Assembly (NCBI GenBank): GCA_024236075.1
Contig: JACKLE010000007.1
Location: 1 to 64,000, forward strand
Origin: Alphaproteobacteria bacterium
GTDB taxonomy: Bacteria; Pseudomonadota; Alphaproteobacteria; JACAEB01
Direction of reading: 5' to 3'
Length of the DNA stretch: 64,000 nucleotides
The position numbers and the translations under genes are program-made. Shown here piece by piece: positions 31,868 to 41,308 of the stretch (its first letter is position 1; each line of letters begins with the position of its first letter). The notes under the pieces were generated by a model. It was given only the letters and a program-made list of their open reading frames with translations, was not told the DNA's origin and ran no database searches.

Positions 31868-33568
31868 CTAGATTGCGCTCAGGCTTTCGGGACAGGTGCT
31901 TCGCGGCTCCGCCTCAAGATATCCCGCAAACTGCTTCACGATGCCCTGATCGACGAAGATGTGATCCTCGAGCCAGAAGATGAGCGTGCGCAGGCCTCGG
32001 TCCCCGTAGTAGGTGCACACGAGTACCCTCGTGCCCGTATTGTAGACGGCGCCTGCCGCCTCGAGGAGATGGTTCGTCTGTCCGAGGTGCCTGGTATTGC
32101 CCAGGGCCGGGATCACCGCCGACGTCACTTCATATTGCTTGAGCGCTCCGGCCACCCGCGTTCCCGTCACCAGCGTCGCCTCAACGACCAGCGTTTCCTT
32201 CGATATCGAGATCTTGGGCGCCTTGTCGGGCGGCATGAAGGCGTAGAGCCGTTGCTCAAAACCGCGGCCCTCTGTCACGCGGGCCGGGTACTTGTCGCCG
32301 TCGATCTTCTGCGGCACCCCCGAGATGTGATCGTGGACCGTCTGCATGAACGCCTCGCCGACCGGCTTGCAGGCGTTGAGCCGGAGGAACTCCCTGAGGT
32401 CCACGGAGAATTTGTTGACCTCTCTGATCTTGGCGTAGAGATAGCCGACCATGTCGCGGTCGATTGTGCCCTCGCCGCCATATTGATAGTGCGCAAGAAT
32501 GGTGGGGATGAACGAGGTGTACCTCTCGCGGTAGAGCGCGGCGTATCTTCTGTTGAGCGTCAGGGTCTTGCCCTCGACCTGCTTGTAGTAGTTTGTCTGG
32601 AAATCGACCGGATAGGTGTGACTCCGCTCGGAGCCGACATATTTGTTGTATACGGGTGTGAAGGTTGTCGCCTCGCCGGCGCCGATTGACGCGCCGCAGA
32701 CGTCGCTATAGGCCTCGACGATGCTGGGATAGGCGAGGCTCAGGAATTCTTTGACGTCCCTCTCCTTGTCGTACGTATCGAACTGAAATTTCGCTTGGGA
32801 TCCGTAGGCCATCGCCAGAAAGGTCGGCGCGAATTCAGACGCGGCCGTCTTGACCTGCACCTTTCCGTAAAGGCTGCCCGGCGGATAGAGGTTCTCATAC
32901 CGCACCGTCGGCGGCGGTGCCGGCTTCATGAGATCGGGCACCTCGAAGGCCGGGAACTCGGTCGTCACGACGAGCGCATCGTCCGCATACGCCCGGCGCG
33001 CGAACAGGATTTGCACCGTCGCGGGATTCGTCTGCTGCTTGAGCAGCGACAGCTTGCGAAGGAAATCGATCTTGCCGTAGACGCCGTCGTCCCCGAGGCT
33101 CTTCAGGATGTCGCCGGGCTGCACGCCATAGGTCGCCATCTTGCCGCCCGGAACGAGGCTTTTCACGAATAGGGCGTTGAATTCGTTCGGTGGCGGCGTC
33201 CCGTACTTCTGCAGCCGGCTGTTGAAGTGTTCCTCGTCGCGCGTCGCCGGGTTCGGAATGGGTGTCGTGCGCTGGCCTCCATACATGTTGACGCGGCCTT
33301 CGCCGAATTCGACGCCCCACGCCGCTTCGACCGCTCTCAGCTCCTTGCCGGTCTCGGCCTCGTATTGCAGGGGCTTGATCTCCGCCCTGCGGTCGATCGT
33401 GCGGTTCGCGGGTAGCGTCGCGGCCCCGGGTCCGACGGCCTGCGGCAGCGCCGCGGCACCGCCGGTGCGCCGCGGCAGGCTGTCGGCCTGGGCCATAGCC
33501 TCGAAAGGCAGAAAGCCAATAGACACGGCCAATGCAAAAAGAATCGCCCCTCCGTACACGTCGCGCAT
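31868..33568 (-). CDS. Secreted hypothetical protein with a PDZ-like segment
   Basis: 566 residues. A signal peptide (ILFALAVSIGFLPFEAMAQA) is followed by a proline/alanine-rich linker and a PDZ-like block at about 130-190: FNALFVKSLVPGGKMATYGV, QPGDILKSLGDD, TVQILFARR. The C-terminal two thirds (Tyr-rich, e.g. NYYKQVEGKTLTLNRRYAAL) are not recognised. Probably periplasmic. Start chosen by the signal peptide; GGAAGG is 12 bases upstream. Codon use is less GC-rich than the core genes, and it has no obvious operon partner. Confidence 0.7.
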   Translation of the reverse strand: MRDVYGGAILFALAVSIGFLPFEAMAQADSLPRRTGGAAALPQAVGPGAATLPANRTIDRRAEIKPLQYEAETGKELRAVEAAWGVEFGEGRVNMYGGQRTTPIPNPATRDEEHFNSRLQKYGTPPPNEFNALFVKSLVPGGKMATYGVQPGDILKSLGDDGVYGKIDFLRKLSLLKQQTNPATVQILFARRAYADDALVVTTEFPAFEVPDLMKPAPPPTVRYENLYPPGSLYGKVQVKTAASEFAPTFLAMAYGSQAKFQFDTYDKERDVKEFLSLAYPSIVEAYSDVCGASIGAGEATTFTPVYNKYVGSERSHTYPVDFQTNYYKQVEGKTLTLNRRYAALYRERYTSFIPTILAHYQYGGEGTIDRDMVGYLYAKIREVNKFSVDLREFLRLNACKPVGEAFMQTVHDHISGVPQKIDGDKYPARVTEGRGFEQRLYAFMPPDKAPKISISKETLVVEATLVTGTRVAGALKQYEVTSAVIPALGNTRHLGQTNHLLEAAGAVYNTGTRVLVCTYYGDRGLRTLIFWLEDHIFVDQGIVKQFAGYLEAEPRSTCPESLSAI

Positions 33569-33901
33569 GATATTATTTTCCTTCCGTACAATCATCGATG
33601 CATTCCGTTGGGAAACTCGGCAAGGGAATTCCCCCGGAACGACGAAAATGTCGAAGCCAACCGTCATGCTAACGGAAATCGGATGGATTGATATAGAAGC
33701 CTAGCCTCGGCCGTCGGAGCCGGTATTGCCCACGAACACCGTGGCTTCCGTCTGTCCTGCCGAGCTCGTGGGCCCCGCATACGGCGGGAGCGGGCCGATC
33801 CTCTCGCGCCGGCGTCAGGCCGGCCGGCTCCGGTCCGGAGGATTGGCCTCATCGGCCGCGCCGGGCTATGAATCGATCTAATTTCATTCGTTGGAGCGAA
33901 T

Positions 33902-34909
33902 ATGATCGTCTGTTTCGGCGAGATGCTGGTGCGTCTTTCGGCGCCCGTGGGCGAGGGCCTCCTCCAGTCGGCGCGCCTCGCGGCGCATATGGGCGGCGCC
34001 GAGGCCAATGTCGCCGTCTCGCTCGCCCGGCTCGGGACCGGCGCCAGAATGGTCAGCGTGCTGCCGGACAACGCCCTCGGGCACGCGGCGCGCGCCGAGC
34101 TGCGCCGGCACGGCGTCGACGTCTCGGGCCTCGTCGCGGGTCCGGGCCGCATGGGGCTCTATTTCCTGATGCCCGCGGCCTCGCTGCGGCCCGCGCAGGT
34201 TCTCTACGACCGCGCGCAGTCGGCATTCGCGCGCGCCGACTTCGCCCGGATCGATTGGCCGGCCGCGCTCGCCGGAGCGCGCTGGCTCCATCTCTCGGGC
34301 ATCACGCCGGCGCTCGGCGAGGGGCCGGCCGAGGCCGCGCTCGCCGCGGCGCGTGAGGCGCATCGCCAGGGCGTCGCCGTTTCGTTCGACGGCAATTTCC
34401 GCGCGGCGCTCTGGGCCGAGCGGCGCGCCGACCCGGCCACCACGCTGCGCCCCTTCTTCGAGGCGGCCGATCTTCTGTTCGTGGACGAACGGGATGTCGC
34501 GCTCGTGCTCGGACGCGAGGTCTCCGGCGAGTGCCCGGCCGAGCGCCATCTCAACGCGGCGGCGGCCGCCTTCGAGATGCTGCCGCGCCTCGCCCGCGTC
34601 GCCGCCACGGTGCGCGTTCAGCACAGCACGGACGACCAGGAGCTCGGCGCCGTGATGGCGACGCGCGAGCGGCGCCTCGTCGCGCGGCCGCGCCGGCTTT
34701 CCGGCATCGTCGACCGCATCGGCGCCGGCGACGCCTTCGCGGCGGGCCTCCTGCACGGGCTCGTGCGCGAGGGAAGCGACGCGGCGCGCCTTGACTTCGC
34801 CCTCGCCGCCTGCTGCCTCAAGCACGCGATTGCGGGCGATGCCAATCTCGCGGGCGAGGCCGAGATCGCGGCGCTCGCGGCGGGTGGGGGGCTCGACGTG
34901 CGCAGATGA
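33902..34909 (+). CDS. kdgK: 2-keto-3-deoxygluconate kinase (PfkB family)
   Basis: 335 residues. It starts IVCFGEMLVRLSAPVGEGLL, has the sugar-binding GGAEANVAVSLARLG and the PfkB active-site motif RIGAGDAFAAGLLHG (Asp near 277). It phosphorylates KDG to KDPG with ATP in the cytoplasm. The assignment among PfkB kinases rests on the N-terminal pattern and on the next gene, KDPG aldolase, with which it overlaps by 4 bases (ATGA). GGAG lies 6 bases before the ATG. Confidence 0.88.
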   Translation: MIVCFGEMLVRLSAPVGEGLLQSARLAAHMGGAEANVAVSLARLGTGARMVSVLPDNALGHAARAELRRHGVDVSGLVAGPGRMGLYFLMPAASLRPAQVLYDRAQSAFARADFARIDWPAALAGARWLHLSGITPALGEGPAEAALAAAREAHRQGVAVSFDGNFRAALWAERRADPATTLRPFFEAADLLFVDERDVALVLGREVSGECPAERHLNAAAAAFEMLPRLARVAATVRVQHSTDDQELGAVMATRERRLVARPRRLSGIVDRIGAGDAFAAGLLHGLVREGSDAARLDFALAACCLKHAIAGDANLAGEAEIAALAAGGGLDVRR

Positions 34910-35553
34910 GGATCGAAATGACGCTTGCGGAGATTCTCTCGCTCTCGCCGATCGTGCCGGTGGTGACCCTCGCGGATCCGCGGCGGGCCGAGCCCCTGGC
35001 GCGCGCGCTCGTCGCGGGCGGCGTGCCGGCGATCGAAATCACGCTGCGCACGCCCGCGGCGCTCGAGGCGATCGCCGCGGCGGCAGGCGTGCCGGGTGCG
35101 GTGATCGGGGCGGGCACGGTTCGCGGCGGGGCCGACATCGAGGCGGCGGCGAAGGCCGGCGCGCGGTTCGCCGTCTCGCCGGGCGCCACGCCGGCGCTGA
35201 TCGAGGCGAGCGCGGGCGCTCCCGTTCCGCTTCTGCCGGGCGTCGCGACGGCGTCCGAGATGATGGCATGGCTCGAGCGGGGGCAGACGCTGCTCAAATT
35301 CTTTCCCGCCGAGATCCTCGGCGGCGCCGCCGCGCTCAAGGCCTATGCGGGGCCCTTTCCGGGCCTGCGCTTCTGCCCGACGGGCGGGCTTAGCCTGGCG
35401 AGCGCGCCCTCCTATCTCGCGCTCGCGAACGTGATCTGCGTCGGCGGGTCGTGGCTCACTCCCGAGGATCTCCTTGCCCGGAACGACTGGGCCGGCATCG
35501 AGGCGCTCGCGCGCGCAACCACCGCGCGCCTCGCGCGGCCCGCGCTGCCCTGA
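34906..35553 (+). CDS. eda: KDPG aldolase (Entner-Doudoroff)
   Basis: 215 residues, class I aldolase: LSPIVPVVTLADPRRAEPLA, EITLRTPAALEAI, GAGTVRGGADIEAA, then the Schiff-base Lys in TLLKFFPAEILGG (near 130) and CPTGGLSLAS. It splits 2-keto-3-deoxy-6-phosphogluconate into pyruvate and glyceraldehyde 3-phosphate. Coupled to kdgK by the overlapping start. A strong hairpin follows. Confidence 0.95.
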   Translation: MRIEMTLAEILSLSPIVPVVTLADPRRAEPLARALVAGGVPAIEITLRTPAALEAIAAAAGVPGAVIGAGTVRGGADIEAAAKAGARFAVSPGATPALIEASAGAPVPLLPGVATASEMMAWLERGQTLLKFFPAEILGGAAALKAYAGPFPGLRFCPTGGLSLASAPSYLALANVICVGGSWLTPEDLLARNDWAGIEALARATTARLARPALP

Positions 35554-35561
35554 AACGAAAA

Positions 35562-35590
35562 CGGACCGAAGCGCAGGGCTTCGATCCGTT
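35562..35590. terminator. Bidirectional terminator between eda and degP
   Basis: 11-bp arms CGGA-C-CGAAGC / GCTTCG-A-TCCG with one mismatch and a 5-base loop, preceded by GAAAA and followed by TT. It lies 9 bases after the eda stop and 40 before the end of the convergent degP. Confidence 0.75.
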
Positions 35591-35629
35591 CACGGAGGGC
35601 TTCGGGCCCGCTCGCGCGGGCCGCGACCG

Positions 35630-37096
35630 TCAGTCGTTGCGCGAGTTCTCCACCCGCACGCCGACGAAGAGCATGCTGCCGCCGCGATCGAGCAGGATGA
35701 GGACGGGTTTGTTCGCCTTGTCCTTCGTCTCGGACTCCATGCGGTCGAAGACGTCCTTGGGCTTGGCAACCTCTTTCTGCGCGACCTCGACGATAACGTC
35801 GCCCGGATGGACGTCGTTCGCGATGGGGCTGTCGGGATCGACGTCGGTGACCAGGACGCCGTTCGCGTCCTCGGGCAGGTTGAAGCGCTCGCGCAGCTTC
35901 GGCGTCAGCTCGGACAGGGTGAGGCCGTAGCCCTTCTCGCCGCCCGAGAACTTCTTCAGGTCCGGCGTGCCGGAGGCGTCGGAGACCTTCTCCTCCTCGA
36001 GCTGGCCGACGGTGACCTTGATGGTCTTCGACTTGCCTTCGCGGACGATCTCGACGGGCACGGCGGCGCCGATCTTGGTGTCCGCGACGACCCGCACGAG
36101 GGTGCGGATGTCCGCGACCTCCCTGCCGTCGAACTTGACGATGATGTCGCCGCGCTCCATGCCGGCCTCGCGCGCCGGGCTCTTGTCGGCGAAGCCCGAG
36201 ACCATGGCGCCGCGCGGCTTGTCGAGGCCCGCAATCTCGGCGATCTCCGGCGTCACCTCCTGGATCGTCACGCCGAGCCAGCCGCGCCGCGTCTCGCCAA
36301 ACTCCATGATCTGGTCGACGACGCGCTTCACGAGATTGGAGGGCACCGCGAAGCCGATGCCGATCGAGCCGCCGGTCTGCGAGAAGATCGCCGTGTTGAC
36401 GCCGATCACTTCGCCTTCGAGGTTGAAGAGCGGTCCGCCGGAATTGCCCCGATTGATGGAGGCGTCGGTCTGGATGTAGTCGTCGTAGCGCCCACCGATC
36501 TCGCGGTTGCGCGCGGAAATGATGCCCGCTGTGACGGTGCCCCCCAGGTTGAAGGGATTGCCGATCGCGACGACCCAGTCGCCGACGCGCGCGCCGTCCG
36601 AATTGCCGAGCTTCACGTAGGGAAGCTGGCGCTTGGACTGGACGCGCAGGACGGCGATGTCGGTCGAGACGTCGCGGCCGATGATCTCGGCGGGAAGCTT
36701 CTCGCCGTGGTCCAGCGTGACGGTGATCTCGTCGGCCTTGTCGATCACGTGATTGTTCGTGACGATGATGCCTTTCGGATCGATGACGAAGCCCGAGCCG
36801 AGCGAGGTACGCTTCGCCTCGCCGGGCGGCAGGAGATCACGGAAGAGCTCGTCGAGCTCCTCCATGCCGCCGCGGGCCATCGGTACGGTCTGCGTGGTGG
36901 AGACGTGGACGACGGCGGGCGTCAGCGTCTGGACGATGTCGGCGAAGCTGTCGGGCGCCGCGCGCGCCATGGCCGGCGCGGCCGAAAGGCCCGCCAGCGC
37001 CATCGCCACGAGGCCCGCGCGCGCGAGCCGCGCCGTCCGGCCGAACGCGGCACGTCCCACCCTGTCTTCCCCTGCGATGGATGTCTCACCGATCAC
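35630..37096 (-). CDS. degP: Periplasmic serine protease DegP/HtrA (Do family)
   Basis: 488 residues. Signal peptide (LVAMALAGLSAAPAMARA), trypsin-like domain with His in IIVTNNHVIDKADE (near 115), Asp in DVSTDIAVLRV and Ser in INRGNSGGPLFN (near 219), then two PDZ domains (GWLGVTIQEVTPEIA and GLTLSELTPKLRERF). It degrades or refolds envelope proteins. It follows hflK-hflC-DUF2065 on the same strand, a common alphaproteobacterial order. GGAGACAAGAG precedes the start codon. The 246-base gap upstream has a T7 run on the coding strand but no convincing hairpin. Confidence 0.94.
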   Translation of the reverse strand: MIGETSIAGEDRVGRAAFGRTARLARAGLVAMALAGLSAAPAMARAAPDSFADIVQTLTPAVVHVSTTQTVPMARGGMEELDELFRDLLPPGEAKRTSLGSGFVIDPKGIIVTNNHVIDKADEITVTLDHGEKLPAEIIGRDVSTDIAVLRVQSKRQLPYVKLGNSDGARVGDWVVAIGNPFNLGGTVTAGIISARNREIGGRYDDYIQTDASINRGNSGGPLFNLEGEVIGVNTAIFSQTGGSIGIGFAVPSNLVKRVVDQIMEFGETRRGWLGVTIQEVTPEIAEIAGLDKPRGAMVSGFADKSPAREAGMERGDIIVKFDGREVADIRTLVRVVADTKIGAAVPVEIVREGKSKTIKVTVGQLEEEKVSDASGTPDLKKFSGGEKGYGLTLSELTPKLRERFNLPEDANGVLVTDVDPDSPIANDVHPGDVIVEVAQKEVAKPKDVFDRMESETKDKANKPVLILLDRGGSMLFVGVRVENSRND

Positions 37097-37342
37097 GCTC
37101 TTGTCTCCTTTCGAGCACTATCGAAGCCGACCTCCAGGCACAGCCGGCGCGCAAGGCGCCGAAGGAGGCCGGATCCCTTTCGTCGACCAGCCGAAAACCA
37201 AAAAAACCCGCCACACCCGTCCCTTCGGACCGCGAGCCCATTCGGCATGGAGCGCGCCCAATATGGAAGAAGTGTGGTGCGACGGCGGAGCCTTTGCGAC
37301 GCCCCGCCCGCCCCGCCCCGAGGCGTGCGCAGTGTCCACCCT

Positions 37343-37537
37343 TCAGGCTCCGCGCACAAGCCATACGACCACGAGCCCGACCGTCGCCGTGAGGAGCCCG
37401 GCGAAGCGGACGCTGCCCTCGGGCTGGTCGAGAAGCCGTGCCAGCACCCAGCGCAGGCCCGTCGGAAAGGCGGCGTAGAGCAGCCCCTCGATCACGAGCA
37501 GGAGGCCCAGGGCATCGAAGAGATCGCTCCAGTTCAT
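37343..37537 (-). CDS. DUF2065 small inner-membrane protein
   Basis: 64 residues, two membrane segments (LFDALGLLLVIEGLLYAAF and FAGLLTATVGLVVVWLV). This is the DUF2065/YjeT-like protein found downstream of hflC in most Alpha- and Gammaproteobacteria. Function unknown, likely linked to HflKC. Confidence 0.88.
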   Translation of the reverse strand: MNWSDLFDALGLLLVIEGLLYAAFPTGLRWVLARLLDQPEGSVRFAGLLTATVGLVVVWLVRGA

Positions 37538-37599
37538 CGGCCCATGCCTGCTGTCGCTGCGCCGAACGGTTCCCGTTCGCCAGCCTCCTTGCGAGCCGT

Positions 37600-38472
37600 T
37601 CAGTTCCGCGGCGTCTGCGCGCCGAAATAGCGGAAGAACGAGCTGTTGGGGCTCAGGACCATGGTCGTGTCGCCCGCGCCGAGAGCCTGCTCATAGGCCC
37701 GCATCGAGCGGTAGAAGGCGAAGAACTCGGGGTCGCGGCTGTAGGCCTGCGCGAAGATGCGGTTGCGCTCCGCGTCGCCGTCGCCGCGGATCTTTTCCGC
37801 CTCGCTCCTGGCCTCGGCGACGAGGACGGTCCGCTCGCGCTCGGCCTCGGCGCGGATCTTCAAGGCAGCCTCCTGGCCGCGGGCGCGGAACTCGTTCGCC
37901 TCGCGCTGGCGTTCGGTCTTCATGCGCCCGTAGATGGCCTCGGAGTTCTCCTGCGGCAGGTCGGCGCGCTTGATGCGCACGTCGACGACCTCGATGCCGA
38001 GCTCCTCGGTCTTGCGGCGCATGTCGGCGCCGATCTCGCCCATCACCGCGACCCGCTTGTCGGAGAGGATGGCGTTGAGATCCTGCTTGGCCATGGTCTC
38101 GCGCAAGGACGCGTCGAGCTGCGCGGCGAGGCGGTTCCGGGCGTTGAGGTCGTTCGAAAGCGTGCGGTAGTAGCGCAAGGGATCGACGATCCGGTAGCGC
38201 ATGAAGGCGTCGACGATGAAGCGCTTGCGGTCGGCGACGTTGATCTCCTGCGCATCGCCGTCGAGCAGCTTGAGGCGCTTGTCGATAAAGACGGCCTGAT
38301 CGACGAAGGGCAGCTTCATCTTGATCCCGGGCTCGGTGATCGGATTGCCGATGAGCTCGCCGAAGCGCAGCACGAGCGCCTGCTGGCGCTCCGTCACGAT
38401 GAAGAAGGTGTTGGACAGCACGCCGCCGGCGATGACGAGGAGGACGACGAGCCCGAAGACGAAGCGGTTCAT
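37600..38472 (-). CDS. hflC: FtsH regulator HflC (SPFH domain)
   Basis: 290 residues, one N-terminal membrane anchor (FVFGLVVLLVIAGGVLSNTF) and an SPFH/band-7 domain (FIVTERQQALVLRFGEL, GIKMKLPFVDQAVFIDKRL) facing the periplasm. With HflK it forms the ring that surrounds and modulates the FtsH protease. It starts 3 bases after the hflK stop. Confidence 0.95.
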   Translation of the reverse strand: MNRFVFGLVVLLVIAGGVLSNTFFIVTERQQALVLRFGELIGNPITEPGIKMKLPFVDQAVFIDKRLKLLDGDAQEINVADRKRFIVDAFMRYRIVDPLRYYRTLSNDLNARNRLAAQLDASLRETMAKQDLNAILSDKRVAVMGEIGADMRRKTEELGIEVVDVRIKRADLPQENSEAIYGRMKTERQREANEFRARGQEAALKIRAEAERERTVLVAEARSEAEKIRGDGDAERNRIFAQAYSRDPEFFAFYRSMRAYEQALGAGDTTMVLSPNSSFFRYFGAQTPRN

Positions 38473-38475
38473 GGC

Positions 38476-39603
38476 TCACTGCCCCCCATTCTGCGCAGGA
38501 TGCGTGGTCCGTTTCGGCTCGATCTCGGGCAGCGGCAGATAGGGCACGACGCCCTGCGTGCCGGCGCCTTCCTCGATGATGATCTTGTTCGTGCCACCCA
38601 GGACCTTCTCGAGCGTCTCGAGATACATGCGCTGGCGCGTGACGTCCTTGGCCTTGACGTACTCGTTGTAGATCTTGGTGAAGCGCTCGGCCTGGCCGGA
38701 GGCCTCCGCAATCGTCTGATCGCGATAGGCCTGCGCCTCCTGGAGGATCTGCTGGGCCTGGCCGCGCGCCTCCGGCACGATCTTGTTGCGGTAGGCCTCG
38801 GCCTCGTTCTGCACGCGCTCCTGGTCGGTGCGCGCGCGCTGGACGTCGCGATAGTCCTCGATCACCGCCCCGGGCGGATCGACCTTGGCCATGTTCACGA
38901 GCACGATCCGGACGCCCGACTTGTATTCGTCGAGCACGGCCTGCATCGCCGCGCGAACCTCTTCCTCGATGGGCCCGCGCTCGTTGAGGACCGACTGGAA
39001 GGTCGTGCGTCCGACCACCTCGCGCATGACGCTTTCGGCGACTGCGAGCACAGTGTCGTCGGGGTCCTCGACATTGAAGACATAGGCTGCCGGATCGGCG
39101 ACCTGCCATTGGACGTTGAAGTCCATGTCGACGATGTTCTCGTCGCCGGTCAGCATGAGGCTGTCGCTGGGGACGGAGCCCCGCCGGCCCGCGCCGACAT
39201 CGGTGATCTCGACCTTGTTGATCTCGTTGACGTTGACCTTCTGGACCGCCTGGACGGGCCAGGGAATGTGATAGTGCAGCCCCGGCTCGGTGAGCGTGCC
39301 GGTGTAGTCGCCGAAGGTCGTCTCGACGCCGCGCTCGGCCGTGCCGACGAGATACCAGCCCGTCATCGCCCAGCCGAACACCGCGGCGAGCAGGATGAAG
39401 AGGAAGGCGAGCGGGCCGAGCCCGCCGCGCGGCATGGCGCGGCGGAAGCGGTCCTGGCTGCGGCGCAGAAGCTCCTCGAGGTCGGGCCCGCTATTGTCGT
39501 TGCCGGAGCCGCCGCCCCCGGTTCCCCCGCCGCCGCCGTCGCGTCCCCAGGGACCGCGGCCGCTGCCCTGCCAGCCGCCGCCCCCTTGCTGCTTCCAAGG
39601 CAT
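38476..39603 (-). CDS. hflK: FtsH regulator HflK (SPFH domain)
   Basis: 375 residues: Gly-rich cytoplasmic N-terminus (GGGGWQGSGRGPWGRDGGGG), a membrane helix near 65-85 (LAFLFILLAAVFGWAMTGWY), then the SPFH domain (TEPGLHYHIPWPVQAVQKVN, NVQWQVADPAAYVFNVEDP). Partner of HflC. It heads the hflK-hflC-DUF2065 transcription unit and diverges from mrp across about 190 bases. Confidence 0.95.
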   Translation of the reverse strand: MPWKQQGGGGWQGSGRGPWGRDGGGGGTGGGGSGNDNSGPDLEELLRRSQDRFRRAMPRGGLGPLAFLFILLAAVFGWAMTGWYLVGTAERGVETTFGDYTGTLTEPGLHYHIPWPVQAVQKVNVNEINKVEITDVGAGRRGSVPSDSLMLTGDENIVDMDFNVQWQVADPAAYVFNVEDPDDTVLAVAESVMREVVGRTTFQSVLNERGPIEEEVRAAMQAVLDEYKSGVRIVLVNMAKVDPPGAVIEDYRDVQRARTDQERVQNEAEAYRNKIVPEARGQAQQILQEAQAYRDQTIAEASGQAERFTKIYNEYVKAKDVTRQRMYLETLEKVLGGTNKIIIEEGAGTQGVVPYLPLPEIEPKRTTHPAQNGGQ

Positions 39604-39795
39604 GGATGCCTCCTTCGTGACCCGCGTGCCGGGGCGGCTCTAGTAGTAGCGTTGTGAGGGGCCGATTCAAGGGTCTGGCGGCCGGGCGTTGCCGGTCTTC
39701 TCGCCTTTCCGCTCGCCCCGGGCGGCAATTCGACCCACCTATGATAGCAAGGCGGCCTTGCCCGCCGCTTAATCGGATGCAGGGAGAGGAGACCC

Positions 39796-40929
39796 ATGGC
39801 CGACACCGCCGAGGAGAAGGTGCTCGCGGCGCTGCGCGGCGTCGTCGACGAGCGCGCCGGGCGCGACATAGTGAGCCTCGGCCGGGTGAAGGGCCTCGTG
39901 GTGCGCGGAGCCCATGTCGGCTTCGCGATCGAGCTGCCGCCCGGCGAGGGCGCGGAGCGCGAGCCCTTGCGCAAGGCCGCCGAGGCCGCCGTCGCCAAGG
40001 TGCCGGGCGTCCTTTCCGTCACCGCCGTCCTCACCTCGCACAGCGCACCCGCCGGCGGCGCGGCGCCCCACGCCCATCGCGCGGCTCCCCGCAGGGCCGC
40101 GCCGCAGCAGGCGGGCGAAAGGCCCTCCGTGCCCGGCGTCGGCGCCATTCTCGCGGTGGCGAGCGGCAAGGGCGGCGTCGGCAAGTCGACGGTCGCGGTC
40201 AATCTCGCCCTCGCCCTCGCGCGCCTCGGCCTCAAGGTCGGGCTGCTCGACGCGGACATCTACGGCCCCTCGGTGCCGCGCCTCCTCGGCCTCACGGGCA
40301 AGCCGGAGACCGACGGCGAGAAGCTGAGGCCGCACGAGGCCTTCGGCATCAAGGCCATGTCGATCGGCCTCCTCGTCGGCGAGGACCAGCCGATGATCTG
40401 GCGCGGACCCATGGTGATGACGGCGCTGACGCAGCTCCTGAACGATGTCGCCTGGGCGCCGCTCGACGTCCTCCTCGTCGACATGCCGCCGGGCACGGGC
40501 GATGCGCAATTGACGCTCGCCCAGCGCGTACCCGTGACGGGCGCCGTCATCGTCTCGACGCCACAGGAGATCGCGCTCACCGATGCGCGCAAGGGCCTCG
40601 CAATGTTCCGCCAGACCCATGTGCCGGTCTTCGGCATCGTCGAGAACATGGCCTATTTCGTCGCGCCGACGGGCGAGCGCATCTTCATCTTCGGCGAGGG
40701 CGGCGCGCGGCGCACGGCCGGCACGCTCGACTGCGACTTCCTGGGCGAAATTCCGCTCACGGTGCGTGTGCGCGAGACCTCGGACGCGGGCACGCCCATC
40801 GTCGCCATCGCGCCGCATGCGGAGGAATCCGCCCCCTTCCTCGCCATCGCCGAGAAGGTCGCCGCCAAGCTCGCCGAGGCGACGGGCGAAGGCGCGCGCA
40901 AGCCGCCGAAGATCTCCTACGTGGATTGA
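39796..40929 (+). CDS. apbC: Mrp/ApbC-type iron-sulfur cluster carrier ATPase
   Basis: 377 residues. The N-terminal MIP18-like (DUF59) domain is followed by an Ala/Pro linker and the P-loop ATPase with deviant Walker A ILAVASGKGGVGKSTVAVNL (near 117-136), VGLLDADIYGPSVPRLLG and DMPPGTGDAQLTLAQ. Mrp proteins carry and deliver Fe-S clusters. GGAGAGGAG lies 8 bases before the ATG. Single gene. Confidence 0.93.
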   Translation: MADTAEEKVLAALRGVVDERAGRDIVSLGRVKGLVVRGAHVGFAIELPPGEGAEREPLRKAAEAAVAKVPGVLSVTAVLTSHSAPAGGAAPHAHRAAPRRAAPQQAGERPSVPGVGAILAVASGKGGVGKSTVAVNLALALARLGLKVGLLDADIYGPSVPRLLGLTGKPETDGEKLRPHEAFGIKAMSIGLLVGEDQPMIWRGPMVMTALTQLLNDVAWAPLDVLLVDMPPGTGDAQLTLAQRVPVTGAVIVSTPQEIALTDARKGLAMFRQTHVPVFGIVENMAYFVAPTGERIFIFGEGGARRTAGTLDCDFLGEIPLTVRVRETSDAGTPIVAIAPHAEESAPFLAIAEKVAAKLAEATGEGARKPPKISYVD

Positions 40930-41034
40930 GGGCGGCGCGGCGCGGTCGGCCCCTTGCCGCGGGCAGCGGCAGCAGGAGCGCGGGACCGACCGTCACCGCG
41001 ACGCCTCATTGGCAAATTGGCCGAAATGCCGGAT

Positions 41035-41069
41035 TTTGCCTTCAATGAAGGCGCTTCATTGAAGGCAAA
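41035..41069. promoter_or_regulatory. Perfect 35-bp palindrome, operator of the toxin-antitoxin pair
   Basis: 16-base arms (first arm TTTGCCTTCAATGAAG) around GCG, with no mismatch, ending 2 bases before the antitoxin ATG. The GAAGG inside the right arm is also the only Shine-Dalgarno, so binding here, or folding of the transcript, would block both transcription and translation. Autoregulation by the ribbon-helix-helix antitoxin is the expected role. Confidence 0.85.
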
Positions 41070-41071
41070 TC

Positions 41072-41308
41072 ATGGCCCAGCTCACCGTTCGCAACGTCAA
41101 CGACCGGATCGTGTCCGCGCTCAGGCAACGGGCCGCCGCCCATGGGCGCTCTGCCGAGGCGAAGCACCGGGAAATTCTTCGAGAGGCCCTTCTCGAAGGG
41201 GAGGCGGATTTCGCCGCCCGCGCGCGGGACCTCCGCCGCCGCCTCCGTTCCACTATCGACAGCAGCGAGGTCATTCGCGCGGACCGCGATCGCGACACGG
41301 CGCCGTGA
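41072..41308 (+). CDS. FitA/VapB-type antitoxin (ribbon-helix-helix)
   Basis: 78 residues: AQLTVRNVNDRIVSALRQRA then SAEAKHREILREALLEG, the FitA-like Arc/MetJ pattern (beta strand, two helices). The C-terminal 30 basic/acidic residues should wrap the toxin. The start directly follows the palindromic operator. The stop overlaps the toxin start (GTGA). Confidence 0.9.
   Translation: MAQLTVRNVNDRIVSALRQRAAAHGRSAEAKHREILREALLEGEADFAARARDLRRRLRSTIDSSEVIRADRDRDTAP

Noticed and set aside
37190..37215. Terminator between DUF2065 and degP because of a T7 run on the minus strand
   Set aside because: The only stem before the T-run is about 4 bp, too weak to support the call.
35474..37630. Long plus-strand frame opposite degP, and similar long frames opposite hflK/hflC, glnE, ligA and ftsZ
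   Set aside because: High-GC antisense shadows; composition is dominated by Arg, Ala and Asp, and no motif is seen, while the opposite strand encodes well-known proteins.
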